Of a DNA stretch of 64,000 nucleotides, positions 48,910-59,209 are shown one piece after another. Made by a program: the position numbers and the translations under genes. Position 1 is the stretch's first letter, and each line of letters opens with the position of its first letter. Source of the DNA: Siccibacter turicensis LMG 23730 (GTDB lineage Bacteria; Pseudomonadota; Gammaproteobacteria; Enterobacterales; Enterobacteriaceae); NCBI RefSeq assembly GCF_000463155.2, contig NZ_AWFZ01000050.1, positions 293,063 to 357,062 of the forward strand. Reading direction: 5' to 3'. Below the pieces are notes generated by a model that was given only the letters and a program-made list of their open reading frames with translations, was not told the DNA's origin and searched no databases.

Positions 48910-49833
48910 GTGAAAAACTATCTGAATTCACTAAGACAGTGCTTCATTAAGCGTCTTAGTTTAACAACAAAACCAGAAACCCGGCGCATCCGCTGCGATA
49001 TTATGACGAATGGCCTTAACTGCATCTTATTGTTCTTGCTCGCGATACCGCTCTTCGGCTTCGCTGCATCAACAACCTATAAACTTCCGCATATCGTGTC
49101 CACTAAGTGGATTAACTTATACCAGATCGAAATCAGCACGGTACCGAATACATCCACTTGGGTGCTCGATAATAAAACACAGAAAAACACTGATTACTAT
49201 CTCGAAATGAGAATCTGCCCATCCAAAAGTGGTCAGCCCATATTGACTCATTGCTATAATGTTATTAAAAATCCAGGAAATGGAGAGATTTTCGGATGTA
49301 GCAAATATGATGACCCGGCAAAAACCTGCGTCCCAAAGTTTAATAATTATTTTTCTAGCGCATATATAACCGACTCTGTAGCTTATGATAAAGACAGTGG
49401 TCAATGCGTAATCATCGTGGCGTATAAAAATATAACCAATGAGACAACAATTATCGATGTAGACTGCAGACCTGGGGTTGGCATTCCAGAGCCACCGCCG
49501 GTAATTGACTGGTGCGGTATGGGTATGAGCACTGTTACCATAGATTTTGGTACCCTACCAATGTCCTCAGCGGTGGGCGCACAAAAATCTTCAACACTTT
49601 CTGTTTATTGCGAAGGTGCACCGCGATATTACTTTGAGCTCGTTTCAGGTAATAACATTAAGCTGAGTAATAACATGTTGGCGACGCTGACTATTGATGG
49701 ATACAGTCTTAATAACTATTTTACGGGTACAGCGGGAACCTCGATAAAAACCATTACCGCCACGCTAACGGGCACACCGGCAAGTTCAGGTGCCTTCTCA
49801 GGACAGGGTGTACTCCGTATTACCTACCCCTGA
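48910..49833 (+). CDS. two-domain fimbrial adhesin (MrpH-like layout)
   Basis: 307 aa from a GTG, or 276 aa from the ATG at 49,003; neither has a good ribosome site. The hydrophobic signal core is CILLFLLAIPLFGFAAS. The N-terminal half (to about 195) holds three cysteine pairs, and a PEPPP hinge leads into a pilin domain (VTIDFGTLPM, YCEGAPRYYFEL, GVLRITYP). That is the build of a tip adhesin: receptor domain plus pilin domain. It lies alone, 7.5 kb from the fimbrial operon and in the opposite direction. Confidence 0.8.
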   Translation: MKNYLNSLRQCFIKRLSLTTKPETRRIRCDIMTNGLNCILLFLLAIPLFGFAASTTYKLPHIVSTKWINLYQIEISTVPNTSTWVLDNKTQKNTDYYLEMRICPSKSGQPILTHCYNVIKNPGNGEIFGCSKYDDPAKTCVPKFNNYFSSAYITDSVAYDKDSGQCVIIVAYKNITNETTIIDVDCRPGVGIPEPPPVIDWCGMGMSTVTIDFGTLPMSSAVGAQKSSTLSVYCEGAPRYYFELVSGNNIKLSNNMLATLTIDGYSLNNYFTGTAGTSIKTITATLTGTPASSGAFSGQGVLRITYP

Positions 49834-49916
49834 TGGTATTACCCCCCGCCTCAGGGCGGGTGGTTTATCTGAAACCGACGTCATTACTCATCCCCTCAAG
49901 CTTACAACCTTAACTT

Positions 49917-49933
49917 CTTAAGCTTCGCTTAAT
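49917..49933 (+). promoter_or_regulatory. PmrA box upstream of eptA
   Basis: CTTAAG, five bases and CTTAAT form the direct repeat bound by PmrA. A third half site CTTAAC lies just before at 49,909-49,914. It stands about 45 bp from the eptA start. Confidence 0.8.
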
Positions 49934-49978
49934 TCTTGTGTGGAACTATGCCGGCATCATACTTCCGGATGCCGTTCT

Positions 49979-51616
49979 ATGTTGACCCTGAAAAGACCCC
50001 GCATCAGCCGCCTGGCCGCTATTCTCGCGTTTGCGGCCTATATCGCGCTGCTGCTCAATATCGCGTTTTACCGCCAGGTGCTGGCGCTGCTTCCGTTCAA
50101 CTCGCTCTACAACGTGCTGGTGTTTGTGTCTATGCCGGTGGCGCTGTTCTGCATTATCAGCGTGATCCTGCTGCTCGCCTCGTTTGTCTGGCTGGAGCGG
50201 CCCCTGATCAGCCTGTTTATTCTGCTGAGCGCCGCGGCGCAGTATTTCATTCTGACCTACGGCATCATCGTGGATCGGTCGATGGTGACCAATATCGTCG
50301 ACACCACGCCGGCGGAGAGCTTTGCGTTGATGTCGCCGCATATGGTGATCGTCCTGCTGCTGTCCGGCGTGGCGATGGCCGTGCTGGTGTGGTGCGTGGC
50401 GTATCGTCCGGCGGCGTCGTGGCTGAGAAGCGTGCTGCCACGCCTGGTGGCGCTCATCGTATCCGCGCTGGTTATCGTGCTGATCGCCTTCTTCTTTTAT
50501 AAGGATTACGCCTCGCTGTTCCGCAACGACAAGCAGCTGGTAAAGGCGCTGAACCCGTCGAACAGCATCGCCGCGGTGTGGTCTTACTATCGCCATCATC
50601 AGCTGGATAATCTGCCGCTGGTGCGCATTGGTGAAGACGCGCATATGGCTCCGCAGGCGCAGAATGACGGGAAAAAGCATCTGACTATCCTGGTGGTGGG
50701 CGAAACCTCACGCGCGGATAACTTCTCGCTGGGCGGCTACGCCCGGGAAACCAACCCGCGACTGGCTAAAGATGACGTGTTCTACTTCCCGCACACCACA
50801 TCGTGTGGCACCGCGACGGCGATATCCGTACCCTGCATGTTTTCCGGGATGCCGCGCAAAGACTACAACGAACAGCTTGCCAGCCATCAGGAAGGGCTGC
50901 TGGATATCCTGCAACGCGCCGGGCTCAGCGTGCTGTGGAATGAAAATGACGGCGGCTGCAAAGGCGTGTGTAATCGGGTACCGCATCAGAACATGACGCA
51001 GCGTAACCTGCCGGGGCAGTGTATCGACGGCGAGTGCTACGATGAGGTGCTGTTTGACGGGCTGGACGAGTACATCCGCAACCTGAAACAGGACGGGGTA
51101 ATTGTGATCCACACTATCGGTAGCCACGGTCCGACCTATTACCACCGCTATCCGCCGGCGTTTCGTCGCTTTACGCCGACCTGTGACACCAATGAGATTC
51201 AGACCTGCTCGCGCCAGCAGCTGATCAACACCTATGATAATAGCGTGCTGTACGTTGATTACGTGGTGGATAAGGCCATCGCACTGCTCAAAGCGCATCA
51301 GGACCGCTTCACCACCAGCCTTGTTTACCTCTCCGATCACGGCGAGTCGCTGGGTGAAGACGGCGTCTATTTGCACGGCCTGCCTTACCACATTGCACCG
51401 GATACCCAGAAGCATGTACCGATGCTGATCTGGCTGTCGGACGCTTACCAGGCGCAGTATGGCGTCGATAAAACCTGTATGCAGACGCGCGCGGCGCGGG
51501 ACGCGTACTCTCAGGACAACCTGTTCTCAACCATGCTGGCGCTGGCCGGGGTGCAAACCCAGGCGTACCATGCGGCAGACGATATTCTGGCCCCTTGCCG
51601 GAGAGTAAATGAATGA
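49979..51616 (+). CDS. eptA: lipid A phosphoethanolamine transferase EptA (PmrC)
   Basis: 545 aa from the ATG at 49,979. Five N-terminal membrane helices are followed by a periplasmic alkaline-phosphatase-like domain. [15 protein letters not shown], and the threonine in [16 protein letters not shown], form the catalytic site, and the zinc ligands lie in [10 protein letters not shown]. It adds phosphoethanolamine to lipid A and lowers binding of polymyxins. The stop overlaps pmrA (ATGA). Confidence 0.96.
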   Translation: MLTLKRPRISRLAAILAFAAYIALLLNIAFYRQVLALLPFNSLYNVLVFVSMPVALFCIISVILLLASFVWLERPLISLFILLSAAAQYFILTYGIIVDRSMVTNIVDTTPAESFALMSPHMVIVLLLSGVAMAVLVWCVAYRPAASWLRSVLPRLVALIVSALVIVLIAFFFYKDYASLFRNDKQLVKALNPSNSIAAVWSYYRHHQLDNLPLVRIGEDAHMAPQAQNDGKKHLTILVVGETSRADNFSLGGYARETNPRLAKDDVFYFPHTTSCGTATAISVPCMFSGMPRKDYNEQLASHQEGLLDILQRAGLSVLWNENDGGCKGVCNRVPHQNMTQRNLPGQCIDGECYDEVLFDGLDEYIRNLKQDGVIVIHTIGSHGPTYYHRYPPAFRRFTPTCDTNEIQTCSRQQLINTYDNSVLYVDYVVDKAIALLKAHQDRFTTSLVYLSDHGESLGEDGVYLHGLPYHIAPDTQKHVPMLIWLSDAYQAQYGVDKTCMQTRAARDAYSQDNLFSTMLALAGVQTQAYHAADDILAPCRRVNE

Positions 51617-52284
51617 AGATTCTGGTGATTGAAGACGATGCGCTGCTGCTCCAGGGCCTGATGCTGGCGATGCAGACCGAAGGCTACGCCTGTGACGGCG
51701 TGACCAATGCCCGTGAAGCGCAGGCCAGCCTTGAGAGCGGGATTTACAGTCTGGCTATTCTCGACCTTGGCCTGCCGGATGAGGACGGGCTACACCTGCT
51801 GCGCCGTCTGCGCCAGCGTAAACACTCGCTGCCAGTGCTGATCCTCACCGCGCGCGATACCCTGCACGACCGCGTATCCGGGCTGGATGCGGGCGCCGAT
51901 GACTATCTGATGAAGCCGTTTGCGCTGGAGGAGCTGCACGCGCGCATCCGGGCGCTGCTGCGTCGCCACCATAATCAGAGCGACAATATGCTGGCGGTGG
52001 GCGATCTGCGGCTGAACATTACCTCCCGCCAGATCTGGCTTGGCGATACGCTGCTGGAGCTGACGCCGAAAGAGTACGCCCTGCTCTCACGCCTGATGCT
52101 CAAGGCGGGCACGCCGGTTCACCGTGAAATCCTGTTTAACGACATCTATAACTGGGACAACGAGCCGTCCACCAATACGCTGGAAGTGCACATTCACAAC
52201 CTGCGTGACAAGATTGGCAAGTCGCGCATCACCACCCATCGAGGGTTCGGTTATATGCTGGTGAAAACTCCGGAGACCCCCTGA
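51613..52284 (+). CDS. pmrA: response regulator PmrA (BasR)
   Basis: 223 aa. Receiver domain with the phospho-acceptor D51 in [13 protein letters not shown] and K in MKPFALEEL, then an OmpR-type winged helix ending in [15 protein letters not shown] and GFGYML. It activates lipid A modification genes, including its own operon through the upstream box. Confidence 0.96.
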   Translation: MKILVIEDDALLLQGLMLAMQTEGYACDGVTNAREAQASLESGIYSLAILDLGLPDEDGLHLLRRLRQRKHSLPVLILTARDTLHDRVSGLDAGADDYLMKPFALEELHARIRALLRRHHNQSDNMLAVGDLRLNITSRQIWLGDTLLELTPKEYALLSRLMLKAGTPVHREILFNDIYNWDNEPSTNTLEVHIHNLRDKIGKSRITTHRGFGYMLVKTPETP

Positions 52285-52287
52285 GAC

Positions 52288-53376
52288 ATGTTTACGCGCC
52301 TGTTCCCCCGCACCATGACGCTGCGCCAGAAGCTGATCATCACCATCGGCGCAATCCTGCTGGTGTGCCAGTTCATCAGCGCGTTCTGGCTGTGGCATGA
52401 AAGCAAAGAGCAGATCCAGCTGCTGGTGGAAAGCGCGCTGCACAACCGCAACAACCATCGTCATATTGAGCATGAGATCCGCGAAGCCGTGGCGAGCCTG
52501 CTGGTGCCGAGCCTGGTGATGATCAGCCTGACGCTGTGCATCTGTTTTCAGGCGGTGAAGTGGATTACCCGCCCGCTGCTCGATCTCCAGCATGAGCTGG
52601 AGGCGCGCACCGCCGACAACCTGACGCCGGTAACGCTCTCCAGCAACGTGACCGAGGTGGAGTCGGTGATTGGCGCCATTAACCAGCTGGTCAATCGCCT
52701 GAACCTGACGCTGGAGAGCGAGCGTCTGTTTACCGCCGACGTGGCACACGAGCTGCGCACGCCGCTGGCGGGGATCCGGCTGCATCTTGAGCTGCTGTCG
52801 AATGCGCAGCGCATTGACGTTACGCCGCTCATATCCCGCATCGATCAGATGACCCAGAGCGTATCGCAGCTGCTGCACCTGGCGCGCGTCAGCCAGTCGT
52901 TTTCGGCAGGCATCTATCAGCAGGTCTCGCTGATGGAAGACGTGGTGCTGCCGCTGCGCGATGAGCTGCTGAGTATGCTCTCGACCCGGCAGCAGACGCT
53001 TGCGTTGCCGCCAGCCGATGGCCCCGCGGCTACGGTGCTGGGGGACGCCACGCTGCTGCGGGTGCTGCTGCGCAATCTGGTGGAAAACGCCCACCGCTAC
53101 AGCCCGGAACAGGCGGTCATCACGCTTACGCTTCATCTCCATGAGGACGCCGTGGAACTGACGGTCGATGACGAAGGGCCAGGCATCGATGAGGCCAAAC
53201 GGGGCGAGCTGAGTAAAGCCTTTGTGCGCATGGACAGCCGCTACGGCGGTATCGGCCTTGGCCTGAGCATCGTGACGCGCATCACCCAGCTCCACCACGG
53301 GCAGTTCTTCCTGCACAACCGTGAGAGCGGCACCGGCTGTCGCGCCGCACTGCGCCTGCCTCTCGCGGTAAAGTAA
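52288..53376 (+). CDS. pmrB: sensor kinase PmrB (BasS)
   Basis: 362 aa with two membrane helices (about 14-36 and 70-90) around a short periplasmic loop. The loop carries two ExxE patterns (E38-E41 in ESKE and E63-E66 in EIRE), used for ferric iron and aluminium sensing in Salmonella. HAMP, the phospho-acceptor H154 in [12 protein letters not shown] and the ATPase boxes ([11 protein letters not shown] and DEGPGID) follow. No obvious activating change can be judged without a reference. Confidence 0.95.
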   Translation: MFTRLFPRTMTLRQKLIITIGAILLVCQFISAFWLWHESKEQIQLLVESALHNRNNHRHIEHEIREAVASLLVPSLVMISLTLCICFQAVKWITRPLLDLQHELEARTADNLTPVTLSSNVTEVESVIGAINQLVNRLNLTLESERLFTADVAHELRTPLAGIRLHLELLSNAQRIDVTPLISRIDQMTQSVSQLLHLARVSQSFSAGIYQQVSLMEDVVLPLRDELLSMLSTRQQTLALPPADGPAATVLGDATLLRVLLRNLVENAHRYSPEQAVITLTLHLHEDAVELTVDDEGPGIDEAKRGELSKAFVRMDSRYGGIGLGLSIVTRITQLHHGQFFLHNRESGTGCRAALRLPLAVK

Positions 53377-53450
53377 AGATCGCCGCCTGACGCTTGCCTG
53401 GCGCAGGCGACCCTCTATACTCCTGTCATCTACGTTCGTCAGGCGATCCC

Positions 53451-54419
53451 ATGACCACTCGCACCCGTCCCGCGCCGTTAACCTTTGTTGGCCCGCTCAT
53501 GATTGTGATGCTGGTGCTGGCCTGCGCCTTTACGCTCCACGCGCACTGGGGTGCGTTTTTGCAGTGGTGTCTTGCCATGCAGATCGCGCTGCACCGCTAC
53601 CTGGTGATGTACCTGCTGCAGCTGAACAACAACCAGTACACCTGCGGTCTGTGGCTGCTGACCGGGGCGTTTATCTATGGCGTGCTGCACGCCATCGGCC
53701 CCGGCCACGGGAAATTCATCGCTACCACCTACCTGACCACCAACCGCGAAACGCTCAACGCGACGCGGCTGCTGCCGTTCTTCGGCAGTCTGATGCAGGG
53801 CGTAAGCGCCATCCTGTTCGTGTTCATTCTGGCGGTGGGGTTCAACCTCGCGGCGGGCGATCTCAGTCAGAGCCGCTGGTACGTCGAGAAAATCAGCGCC
53901 GTGCTGATTGGGGCGTTCGGCGTGTGGCTGGTGTTGCGCGCTCTGAAAGAGAGCCTGCCCACCCTGCGTACCGCACCGCGCTTTACCGCCTTCCGACCGC
54001 ATCAGCATGGCGCCAGCTGCGGCTGCGGACATCACGGTGTCGGCCACGCCGCGGCACAGGCGGGTGACTGGAAAACCCGTCTCGGCATCATTCTGGCTAT
54101 CGGTGCGCGACCGTGCAGCGGGGCAATCATGATCCTGCTCTTCTCCAATGCGTTAGGGATTATTAGCTGGGGGATGGCCGCGGTGATGACTATGTCGCTG
54201 GGCACCGGGCTGTCAATCATGGGTATGTCGCTGGCGGTGCGCTATGCGCGCCAGGCCGCACTGCGCTACACCTCAAATCAGACGCCGCGCCAGCTGCAGT
54301 GGATGCTGCTGGCGGTCCGTGTCGCCGGCGGGCTGGCGCTGATGCTGTTCGCGCTGATCCTGTTCCTGACGGTCATTCCGGTCAGCGCCAACGGGGACTA
54401 CATCGCGGCAGGGTGCTGA
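53451..54419 (+). CDS. NicO-family nickel/cobalt transporter
   Basis: 322 aa with about seven membrane helices. Family marks are GVLHAIGPGHGKFIATTY and ARPCSGAIMILLFS. Between them lies a histidine/cysteine-rich loop (FRPHQHGASCGCGHHGVGH) likely to bind metal. It resembles RcnA and other NicO exporters but is a separate member. The start follows GGCGATCCC, with a weak ribosome site. It is absent from this position in E. coli. The exported metal cannot be told from sequence. Confidence 0.82.
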   Translation: MTTRTRPAPLTFVGPLMIVMLVLACAFTLHAHWGAFLQWCLAMQIALHRYLVMYLLQLNNNQYTCGLWLLTGAFIYGVLHAIGPGHGKFIATTYLTTNRETLNATRLLPFFGSLMQGVSAILFVFILAVGFNLAAGDLSQSRWYVEKISAVLIGAFGVWLVLRALKESLPTLRTAPRFTAFRPHQHGASCGCGHHGVGHAAAQAGDWKTRLGIILAIGARPCSGAIMILLFSNALGIISWGMAAVMTMSLGTGLSIMGMSLAVRYARQAALRYTSNQTPRQLQWMLLAVRVAGGLALMLFALILFLTVIPVSANGDYIAAGC

Positions 54420-54676
54420 TCGCCCGCGTGTGCCGACGAGCGGCGCCCTGAATTCCTGCCCTTGCGCAGGGCAGCGACGCCACGCGCTGGCGTCGCCCTA
54501 CTCCCTTTACCCACGTTCCACACCCTGCCCGTTGATTTCCTTCACTAATCCTTGCCATGAAAAAGTTAATGCGTACAATTCTCATTCTCTTTCAAGAAGC
54601 ATAAGCAGTACGCAGCACAATGCAGACGCCCGCCCCGGGCTGTCGCCTTTTAACATGGTTGGCAAGGAGTCCTGGA

Positions 54677-55759
54677 ATGAAGGTAAAAATATCTGCTCTG
54701 GCACTGCTGGTAGCGGTCACGCTCAGCGGCTGCACATCACACAGCGCTGAAACAGCAAAACCCGCCGCGGCACCGGAGAAGGCATCTGCCGCGCAGGACG
54801 CCGCGCTTCAGCAGCGTGAACTGGCCGACGGCCTGTACGAGATGGCGCTCGGCCCTAAAGGCGATGCGCTCTACATTGCCAGCACAGAGGGCTTCAAGGA
54901 CGTACAGGGCGGGATGATCTACAAGCTCGATCCGAAAACCCTGAAAACGACCGGCGCGACTCATACCGACCTGAAAAACTTCGGCGCGGCTCTCGATCCC
55001 CGGAGCGGCATTCTGTACGTGACTAACTCGCTGGACGGCGGCGTCAGCGCCATCAATACCGCCGACGGCAAAGTTCAGGCGCGCGTGATGTTCAAAGAGC
55101 GCAACAAAGAGGGCTTCCCGTACGGCGCGCGTCAGGTGCTGCTGCTTGATGGCATGCTCTACATCGGCGGCGTTGCCGATCCAGGCGTTATCTGGGTGGT
55201 CGATGCGAAGACCATGAAGCTGAAGAAAACCATCCAGAACGCCGGGAAATGGGTGACGGGCCTGCTCTACTCTGCGCAAACCAAACGCCTGTACGTGGCT
55301 AACGGCGGCGGCGAAGTGCTGGTGATCAACCCGCGCACCAACCGTATCGAAAAACGCTGGAAGCCGCTGGGTGAGAAAGACGCGCTGCTGCTGAACTTCG
55401 CCGAAGACAGCGCAACCGGCCGTCTGTTCGTGACCGGTTCAAAAGCGAAAACCACGCTGGTGCTGGATATCCATACCGGGGCGGTGATCAAGCAGCTGCC
55501 AACCGGCGACGCGCTGGGGGTAAAATTCAACGCGAAACGCAACGAAATCTACCTCACCCAGCGTGATGCAGGCAAAGTGCTGAGCCTTGACGCCACCAGC
55601 TACGCGGTAAAAAACAGCTGGAGCCTGCCGCCGCACCCGAACAGCCTGCTGCTCTCAGCCGACGGCAACACCCTGTTTGTCACCGTGAAGCAGTCCTTTA
55701 ATAAGGACCACTCCACCAACGGTCCGGACAGCATCGTGCGCATCGATCTGAACAAGTAA
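54677..55759 (+). CDS. YncE-like beta-propeller lipoprotein
   Basis: 360 aa. Lipobox LSGC with C19, a linker rich in alanine and proline, then repeated blades of about 45 residues (DALYIASTEGF, GILYVTNSLDGGV, KRLYVANGGGEV, GRLFVTGSKAK, NEIYLTQRDAG, NTLFVTV) like E. coli YncE. The ribosome site AAGGAG lies before MKVKISAL. The E. coli protein is iron-regulated and periplasmic; this one is lipid-anchored. It lies directly after the metal exporter, which may be meaningful. Confidence 0.84.
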   Translation: MKVKISALALLVAVTLSGCTSHSAETAKPAAAPEKASAAQDAALQQRELADGLYEMALGPKGDALYIASTEGFKDVQGGMIYKLDPKTLKTTGATHTDLKNFGAALDPRSGILYVTNSLDGGVSAINTADGKVQARVMFKERNKEGFPYGARQVLLLDGMLYIGGVADPGVIWVVDAKTMKLKKTIQNAGKWVTGLLYSAQTKRLYVANGGGEVLVINPRTNRIEKRWKPLGEKDALLLNFAEDSATGRLFVTGSKAKTTLVLDIHTGAVIKQLPTGDALGVKFNAKRNEIYLTQRDAGKVLSLDATSYAVKNSWSLPPHPNSLLLSADGNTLFVTVKQSFNKDHSTNGPDSIVRIDLNK

Positions 55760-55776
55760 CGCTGTCGAATACCCGT

Positions 55777-55803
55777 CAGGGAGGCGCTTGCCTCCCTTTT
55801 TTA
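55777..55803 (+). terminator. terminator after the YncE-like gene
   Basis: GGGAGGCGCTTGCCTCCC followed by six T. Confidence 0.8.
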
Positions 55804-55862
55804 CGCCCCAAAAAAAACGGCCAGCCCTGAGGCCGCCCGCTGATACAGAGATACGCAGAGCG

Positions 55863-57368
55863 TTACTCTTTGATATCCGGATGCTGCTGAACCAGACGCG
55901 TGCGCTTCTCCTGAAGCTCGGCGATCTCGCGGTCCAGATCTTCGATCTTGTTCTCGATGTTGTCGTGATGCTCCTGCAGGATCTCACGCGCTTCGGCCAG
56001 GTCAGAGGCCGCCGGGGTAGCGCCTTTCAGCGGCAGGTTGGCAGTCTCTTTCATGGTCACACCGGTAATCAGACCGATAACCGCGATCACCATCAGATAG
56101 TAAGCCGGCATCATCAGGTTACCGCTGCTCTCAACCAGCCAGGCGGCCAGCGTCGGAGTCAGACCGGCAATCAGCACCGAGATGTTAAATGCACTGGCCA
56201 GCGCGCTGTAGCGGATGTGGGTCGGGAACATTGCCGGCAGCGTGGAGGCCATCACCCCGGTAAAGGAGTTGAGGATCACCGCCAGCAGCAGCAGGCCGGC
56301 AAAAATCAGGCCGAGCACGTCGCTGTTAATCATGATGAACGCCGGAATCGCGAACACCAGCAGCGCGATACTGCCGATAATCACAAACGGACGACGGCCA
56401 AAGCGGTCGCTGAGCAGCCCCATCACCGGCTGAACAAACAGCATCCCGATCATAATCGCGATAATGATCAGCACGCCGTGGTCTTCCGAGTAGTGCAGGT
56501 TATGCGAGAGGTAGCTCGGCATGTAGGTCAGCAGCATGTAGTAGGTGACGTTGGTCGCGATCACCAGACCGATACAGGTCAGCAGGCTGCGCCAGTGCTT
56601 AGTGGCAATCTCTTTAAACGACACTTTCGGGCCGTGCTGCAGGCCTTCGCGATCGCCCTGCTCCAGCTTATCGACATGCTGCTGGAACGCCGGTGTCTCT
56701 TCAAGCGCGTGGCGCAGGTAAAGCCCGATGATACCCAGCGGCAGCGCCAGGAAGAACGGAATACGCCAGCCCCAGTCGAGGAAGTTGTTTTCCCCTACCA
56801 CCGCCGACAGCAGCACCACGACGCCCGCGCCGAGCACAAAGCCCGCGATGGAGCCGAAGTCGAGCCAGCTTCCCATAAAGCCGCGTTTACGGTCAGGGGA
56901 GTATTCGGCGACGAAGATTGACGCACCGGTGTATTCTCCACCGACCGAGAAGCCCTGCGCCATTTTACACAGCAGCAGCAGGATGGGTGCCCAGATGCCG
57001 ATGGAGGCATAGGACGGTATCAGGCCGATACAGAAGGTACTGACCGACATGATGATAATGGTAATAGAAAGGATTTTCTGACGACCGTACTTATCGCCGA
57101 GCATACCGAAGAACAGGCCGCCTAACGGGCGAATAAGGAAGGGAACGGAGAATGTCCCGAGTGCGGCAATCATCTGCACGCTGGGATCGGCGTCCGGGAA
57201 GAAGACTTTCCCGAGCGCATAGGCAACAAATCCATAAACACCGAAATCAAACCACTCCATCGCGTTACCCAGCGAGGCAGCGGTAATGGCTTTGCGCAGC
57301 TTGCTATCATCAATAATGGTTACGTCGCCGAGGGTAATCGGCTCAACCTTCTTCCTTCTTAATTTCAT
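55863..57368 (-). CDS. proP: osmoprotectant/proton symporter ProP
   Basis: 501 aa major facilitator with twelve membrane helices, near-identical to E. coli ProP. The sugar-transporter-like loop GDKYGRQKIL and the long C-terminal antiparallel coiled coil (residues about 455-495, REILQEHHDNIENKIEDLD) that tunes osmotic response are present. It takes up proline, glycine betaine and ectoine. Confidence 0.97.
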   Translation of the reverse strand: MKLRRKKVEPITLGDVTIIDDSKLRKAITAASLGNAMEWFDFGVYGFVAYALGKVFFPDADPSVQMIAALGTFSVPFLIRPLGGLFFGMLGDKYGRQKILSITIIIMSVSTFCIGLIPSYASIGIWAPILLLLCKMAQGFSVGGEYTGASIFVAEYSPDRKRGFMGSWLDFGSIAGFVLGAGVVVLLSAVVGENNFLDWGWRIPFFLALPLGIIGLYLRHALEETPAFQQHVDKLEQGDREGLQHGPKVSFKEIATKHWRSLLTCIGLVIATNVTYYMLLTYMPSYLSHNLHYSEDHGVLIIIAIMIGMLFVQPVMGLLSDRFGRRPFVIIGSIALLVFAIPAFIMINSDVLGLIFAGLLLLAVILNSFTGVMASTLPAMFPTHIRYSALASAFNISVLIAGLTPTLAAWLVESSGNLMMPAYYLMVIAVIGLITGVTMKETANLPLKGATPAASDLAEAREILQEHHDNIENKIEDLDREIAELQEKRTRLVQQHPDIKE

Positions 57369-58152
57369 TCTTTTTATCCTCTATCAGTCGCTTCATGCTT
57401 GCCGAAAAGCCAGAAATAACGATGCGCAAAAGGATCTGGCGCACTCAACAATAATCAACTGTCTGGGGCTTGAGACGCTGCCATGTCACTCAATTTCAAG
57501 CGTAGCAGGTTTGCCATTGCTGGCTGGTCATATAACGCGCAACGGCGCTGACGGCGGGGGAGTAGCGGGTGATCGTAGGTGCCAGTCGGGCAAGCCATGC
57601 GGTCATGTGACGGTAACTACCCTATCAGTGTTTCAGAACGCGATCAACTTCACAAAATTTTGCAGGTCTTTACGTTCAAGCAGATAAATAGAATCTTCCC
57701 TTCGATAAACCGGAACAAAACCGTGGTTTTTACCCACTTCACAGCCGAATGTTCTTAACAGGATAACAATCGCCCATCGCATTATCACTGCCGTCACTAT
57801 TGGCGTGAGAAGCGCTTTTCATCACAGTTGATCACAAGCCATTCACATTATTTTTTCTCTTTTCCGGCGGCCGGATTATTCATATCAATTATGTGATCAA
57901 GATAACTAAAACACCGTTTCATTATCATTGAATCAATATTCCAAAGAACGCATGATAATCCCATCACACAGGTTGCCGGCGCGAAAATCCTCACCCTTCG
58001 TGGCTCACCAACCCGCATGCTACACCGGGCCAGGCCCCCAACGTGCCGCCCGCCAGACATATAAATAACACTTTGAAAAATATGCATTTTTCATTGCGAG
58101 ATTCTGTTGTCTTTTACTTGCCGCGATGCCAGGCAGAAAGTGAGGTTTGTGT
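57369..58152. promoter_or_regulatory. proP-kdgT divergent region with KdgR-like operator
   Basis: About 780 bp without a gene. ACTAAAACACCGTTTCATTAT (57,905-57,925) fits the KdgR operator pattern AATRAAAYNNYRTTTYATT. Next to it TATGTGATCAAGATAACT (57,889-57,906) resembles a CRP site. Both point to kdgT control. The remainder carries the proP promoters. Confidence 0.6.
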
Positions 58153-59142
58153 ATGAAAATCAAAGCGACTATGGAGCGTATCCCCGGCGGGATGATGCTT
58201 ATTCCTCTGTTACTCGGCGCAATGCTAAACACCTTTGCACCGGATACCGGGAATTATTTTGGCTCCTTTACGAAAGGGATGATTACCGGCACGGTGCCAA
58301 TCCTCGCCGTGTGGTTCTTCTGTATCGGCGCCTCCATCGATCTGCGTGCTACCGGTACGGTATTGCGTAAATCCGGCACCCTGGTGCTGACCAAAATCGC
58401 CGTCGCCTGGCTGGTGGCGATGATTGCTGCCTCCTTTATTCCGGACACCGGGATCCAGACCGGCTTCTTCGCGGGCCTGTCGGTGCTGGCTATCGTTTCG
58501 GCAATGGACATGACCAACGGCGGCCTCTACGCCAGCCTGATGAATCAGTACGGTACCAAAGAGGAGTCTGGCGCGTTCGTTCTGATGTCGCTGGAGTCCG
58601 GCCCGCTGATGACCATGGTAATTCTGGGTTCCGCTGGCCTCGCGTCGTTTGAACCGCATCACTTCGTTGGCGCGGTACTGCCGTTCCTGATTGGCTTTAC
58701 GCTCGGCAACCTCGACCATGACCTGCGCGCCTTCTTCAGCAAAGCCACGGCGACGCTGATCCCGTTCTTCGGTTTCGCACTGGGTAACACCATTAACCTC
58801 GGCGTGATTGTCGATACCGGCCTGCTGGGTATCGTGCTGGGCGTGGCGGTGATCGTTATCACCGGTATCCCGTTGATTCTGGCTGATAAATTTATCGGTG
58901 GCGGTAACGGTACTGCGGGCGTAGCGGCGTCCTCGGCGGCAGGCGCTGCGGTCGCTAACCCGGTGATCATCGCCCAGATTAACCCGTCCTTCCAGCCGGT
59001 TGCCGCGTCGGCCACCGCACTGGTTGCTGCCAGCGTCATCGTCACCGCGATTCTGGTGCCTATCATCACCGCGCTGTATGCCCGACACATTGGCAAGCCG
59101 GAGGTCTATCACCCGGAGCCGGAACGCTATACCCAGCCCTGA
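58153..59142 (+). CDS. kdgT: 2-keto-3-deoxygluconate permease KdgT
   Basis: 329 aa with about ten membrane helices, similar to E. coli KdgT throughout ([44 protein letters not shown]). It takes up KDG from pectin or glucuronate breakdown with protons. Start taken at ATG 58,153. In E. coli kdgT sits far away, near 88 min. Confidence 0.94.
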   Translation: MKIKATMERIPGGMMLIPLLLGAMLNTFAPDTGNYFGSFTKGMITGTVPILAVWFFCIGASIDLRATGTVLRKSGTLVLTKIAVAWLVAMIAASFIPDTGIQTGFFAGLSVLAIVSAMDMTNGGLYASLMNQYGTKEESGAFVLMSLESGPLMTMVILGSAGLASFEPHHFVGAVLPFLIGFTLGNLDHDLRAFFSKATATLIPFFGFALGNTINLGVIVDTGLLGIVLGVAVIVITGIPLILADKFIGGGNGTAGVAASSAAGAAVANPVIIAQINPSFQPVAASATALVAASVIVTAILVPIITALYARHIGKPEVYHPEPERYTQP

Positions 59143-59151
59143 CGGAGACAG

Positions 59152-59209
59152 CCTGAAACCACACTCGCGCCCCTGCCCTCTTCTGACGGCGGGGGCGCGT
59201 CGTTTCAGG
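59152..59209. terminator. large inverted repeat between kdgT and yjcZ
   Basis: CCTGAAAC (59,152-59,159) pairs with GTTTCAGG (59,202-59,209), and inside GCGCCCCTGCC pairs with GGCGGGGGCGC. It lies between convergent genes and reaches into the yjcZ stop. Likely a two-way terminator. Confidence 0.6.

Noticed and set aside
30881-49900. Direct repeat of the tRNA-Phe 3' end as the far border of an integrated element
   Set aside because: I looked for the tRNA 3' segment downstream and did not see a second copy, and there is no integrase.
52087-53316. 409-codon frame antisense to pmrA/pmrB
   Set aside because: Shadow frame opposite two certain genes.
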